The position numbers were made by a program, and so were the translations under genes. A stretch of DNA of 64,000 nt, taken from NCBI GenBank assembly GCA_020086605.1, contig JACBWW010000003.1:55771150-55835149 (forward strand), written 5' to 3'. The DNA comes from Lanius collurio. Lineage: Eukaryota; Chordata; Aves; Passeriformes; Laniidae. Positions 62,730 through 64,000 of the stretch are shown in pieces; the stretch's first letter is position 1, and each line of letters starts with the position of its first letter. The notes under the pieces are model-generated. The model was not told where the DNA came from. It ran no database searches and saw only the letters and a program-made list of their open reading frames with translations.

Positions 62730-64000
62730 CTAGAGAAGTCAAAATGAAATGAGAAAGTTAGCTGCTTCATCACAAATTTGGTTTATTATAAAGTCTTTAC
62801 CAAATTACTAGCAGGCAAGAAAGCAGTTATGTTATTTAACAGCTTTCAAATTGGAAAGAAAAACACTTCACACCCACATTTTTACTATTTTTATGAAAGA
62901 AAACATGGTATTAAAGCCAAAAAGTCGTAGAATATTACAAGCTTAAACTGGTATAAGTGATTATGCAAAGTAACAGCATACTTCAGAAGCAGTCCCAAAG
63001 CCATCTTCATTTGAAAATTACAAAAACACACTAAAATTAGAAAAATAAATCTTCTAGAGATAATGCATGTTATTAATTTTTTATAGGTACTATAAACATG
63101 CAGCAGGATAACCTTCTTTCCCCCATAGAGAGTCTGCAAAAAAAAAAAAAAACCTACCATTTATATTCTCACAAAAGGCATCTTTTCACAGCAATGTAAG
63201 AATAAAAGACAAATAGAGACCACTGATTTCGGTAACAGCAGATTAAGTTTGGTCATTTGGCGCATGTTGCAAGTATCCTGGGCTCAAATTACTAAGAGTT
63301 TGCAAGGACCAGGACATCCCTCCTGAACCTGACAGAGCACTTTCTGAACACAAAATCGATGCAGTCATGACTAGAGATGCTGTGCAGAATGCAGCAGCAA
63401 AGTTACTTGTATAACAACAGCAAGGGAAAGAAACCTAGCTACATTTTTAGGTTTCTCTTGTTTTGTGTATTTTTTCATGTAGATATTGAGCATAAGACCT
63501 CCTTTTTAAAACAGAAAAAGTCATTCCCACAATATTTTCCAAAATTATGAACCTTGAGATCCTGACAAGTTGCTTCCATACTTCTGAGGTAATTTTGACA
63601 GAAAAAGGTTAAAAATTGTAAAACGTGGAACCTACAACCCTCAAGTATTCAAATTTTACTTGGGGAAGCCAAGTACATGGAAAGACAATGCTGCAAACAC
63701 AGACTGATTAATTTGAGCACATATCTGAGCAGTGCAGACTAGAGTGAGTATTCTTGCATCCAAGTCACTCTTATATTCAATGCTATTGTAAAGAAGAAAC
63801 TAAAATATTCACTTAAAATAGCTCTGAGGAAAAGACTGAGATTATAATACAGTAGTCAGCCAACTAGGACACTGACTTCCAAAAAAATTTCATTAATTGA
63901 AGGTCTTTAACAACTTTCAAGCTATAGCAGTTACTGAAGAGGTGCTTCTTCCCTCTGCCCAATGTAAACACTACCTAAGCTCCACAAACACCAGTTGTAC
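62730..64000 (-). other. Presumed TMEM65 intron 1 (partial)
   Basis: Upstream of the first visible exon. I looked for the expected GC-rich first exon, which encodes the targeting peptide and the conserved helix before KLEVAPP, and did not find it. Contains a 15-A run (63138-63152). Confidence 0.55.

Noticed and set aside
1..64000. CRISPR arrays, phage or bacterial defence operons, rRNA or tRNA genes
   Set aside because: No regularly spaced repeats, no tightly packed long frames and no tRNA/rRNA structure. The window is clearly vertebrate nuclear DNA.

Overview
The window looks like bird nuclear DNA, probably from a songbird. Recognisable interspersed repeats are CR1 LINE 3' ends in both orientations, with the octamer-like tail (TTCTATGAT / TTCTGTGAT), and avian endogenous-retrovirus LTRs. 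I saw no Alu, L1, bacterial operon, rRNA, tRNA or CRISPR structure. The base composition is AT-leaning and CpG-poor except inside LTRs.

One protein-coding gene is supported: the 3' part of TMEM65, on the minus strand between 62729 and 56094. Six consecutive coding exons can be read, ending in a stop codon. Their splice sites and reading phases join without conflict over 135 codons plus the stop. The first exon (mitochondrial targeting region) is not recognised and probably lies beyond 64000. One intron has a GC donor instead of GT.

The rest (about 1-55 kb, and the introns) is non-coding as far as I can see. It holds (a) a 613-bp solo LTR with a perfect 6-bp target-site duplication at 6910-7534; (b) two LTRs of one avian ERV family in opposite orientations at 22972-23546 and 25040-25275; (c) a roughly 612-bp LTR at 31651-32262 inserted into an older minus-strand CR1; (d) a possible further LTR at 37.8-38.56 kb; (e) a CR1 cluster at 42.6-44.4 kb, including a roughly 1-kb copy that retains decayed reverse-transcriptase sequence; (f) smaller CR1 tails near 0.7, 23.7, 49.1 and 60.4 kb. 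Short dyad-symmetric elements, a G-rich tract and long A/T homopolymers complete the picture.

Nearly all open frames in the window are short, have no ATG or no family resemblance, or lie in repeats. I treat them as chance. I found no novel multi-gene system. The observations most worth checking are the GC-AG intron, the clean LTR insertions, the LTR nested in CR1 with an unexplained 21-bp repeat, and the clustered hairpins near 4.15 kb.
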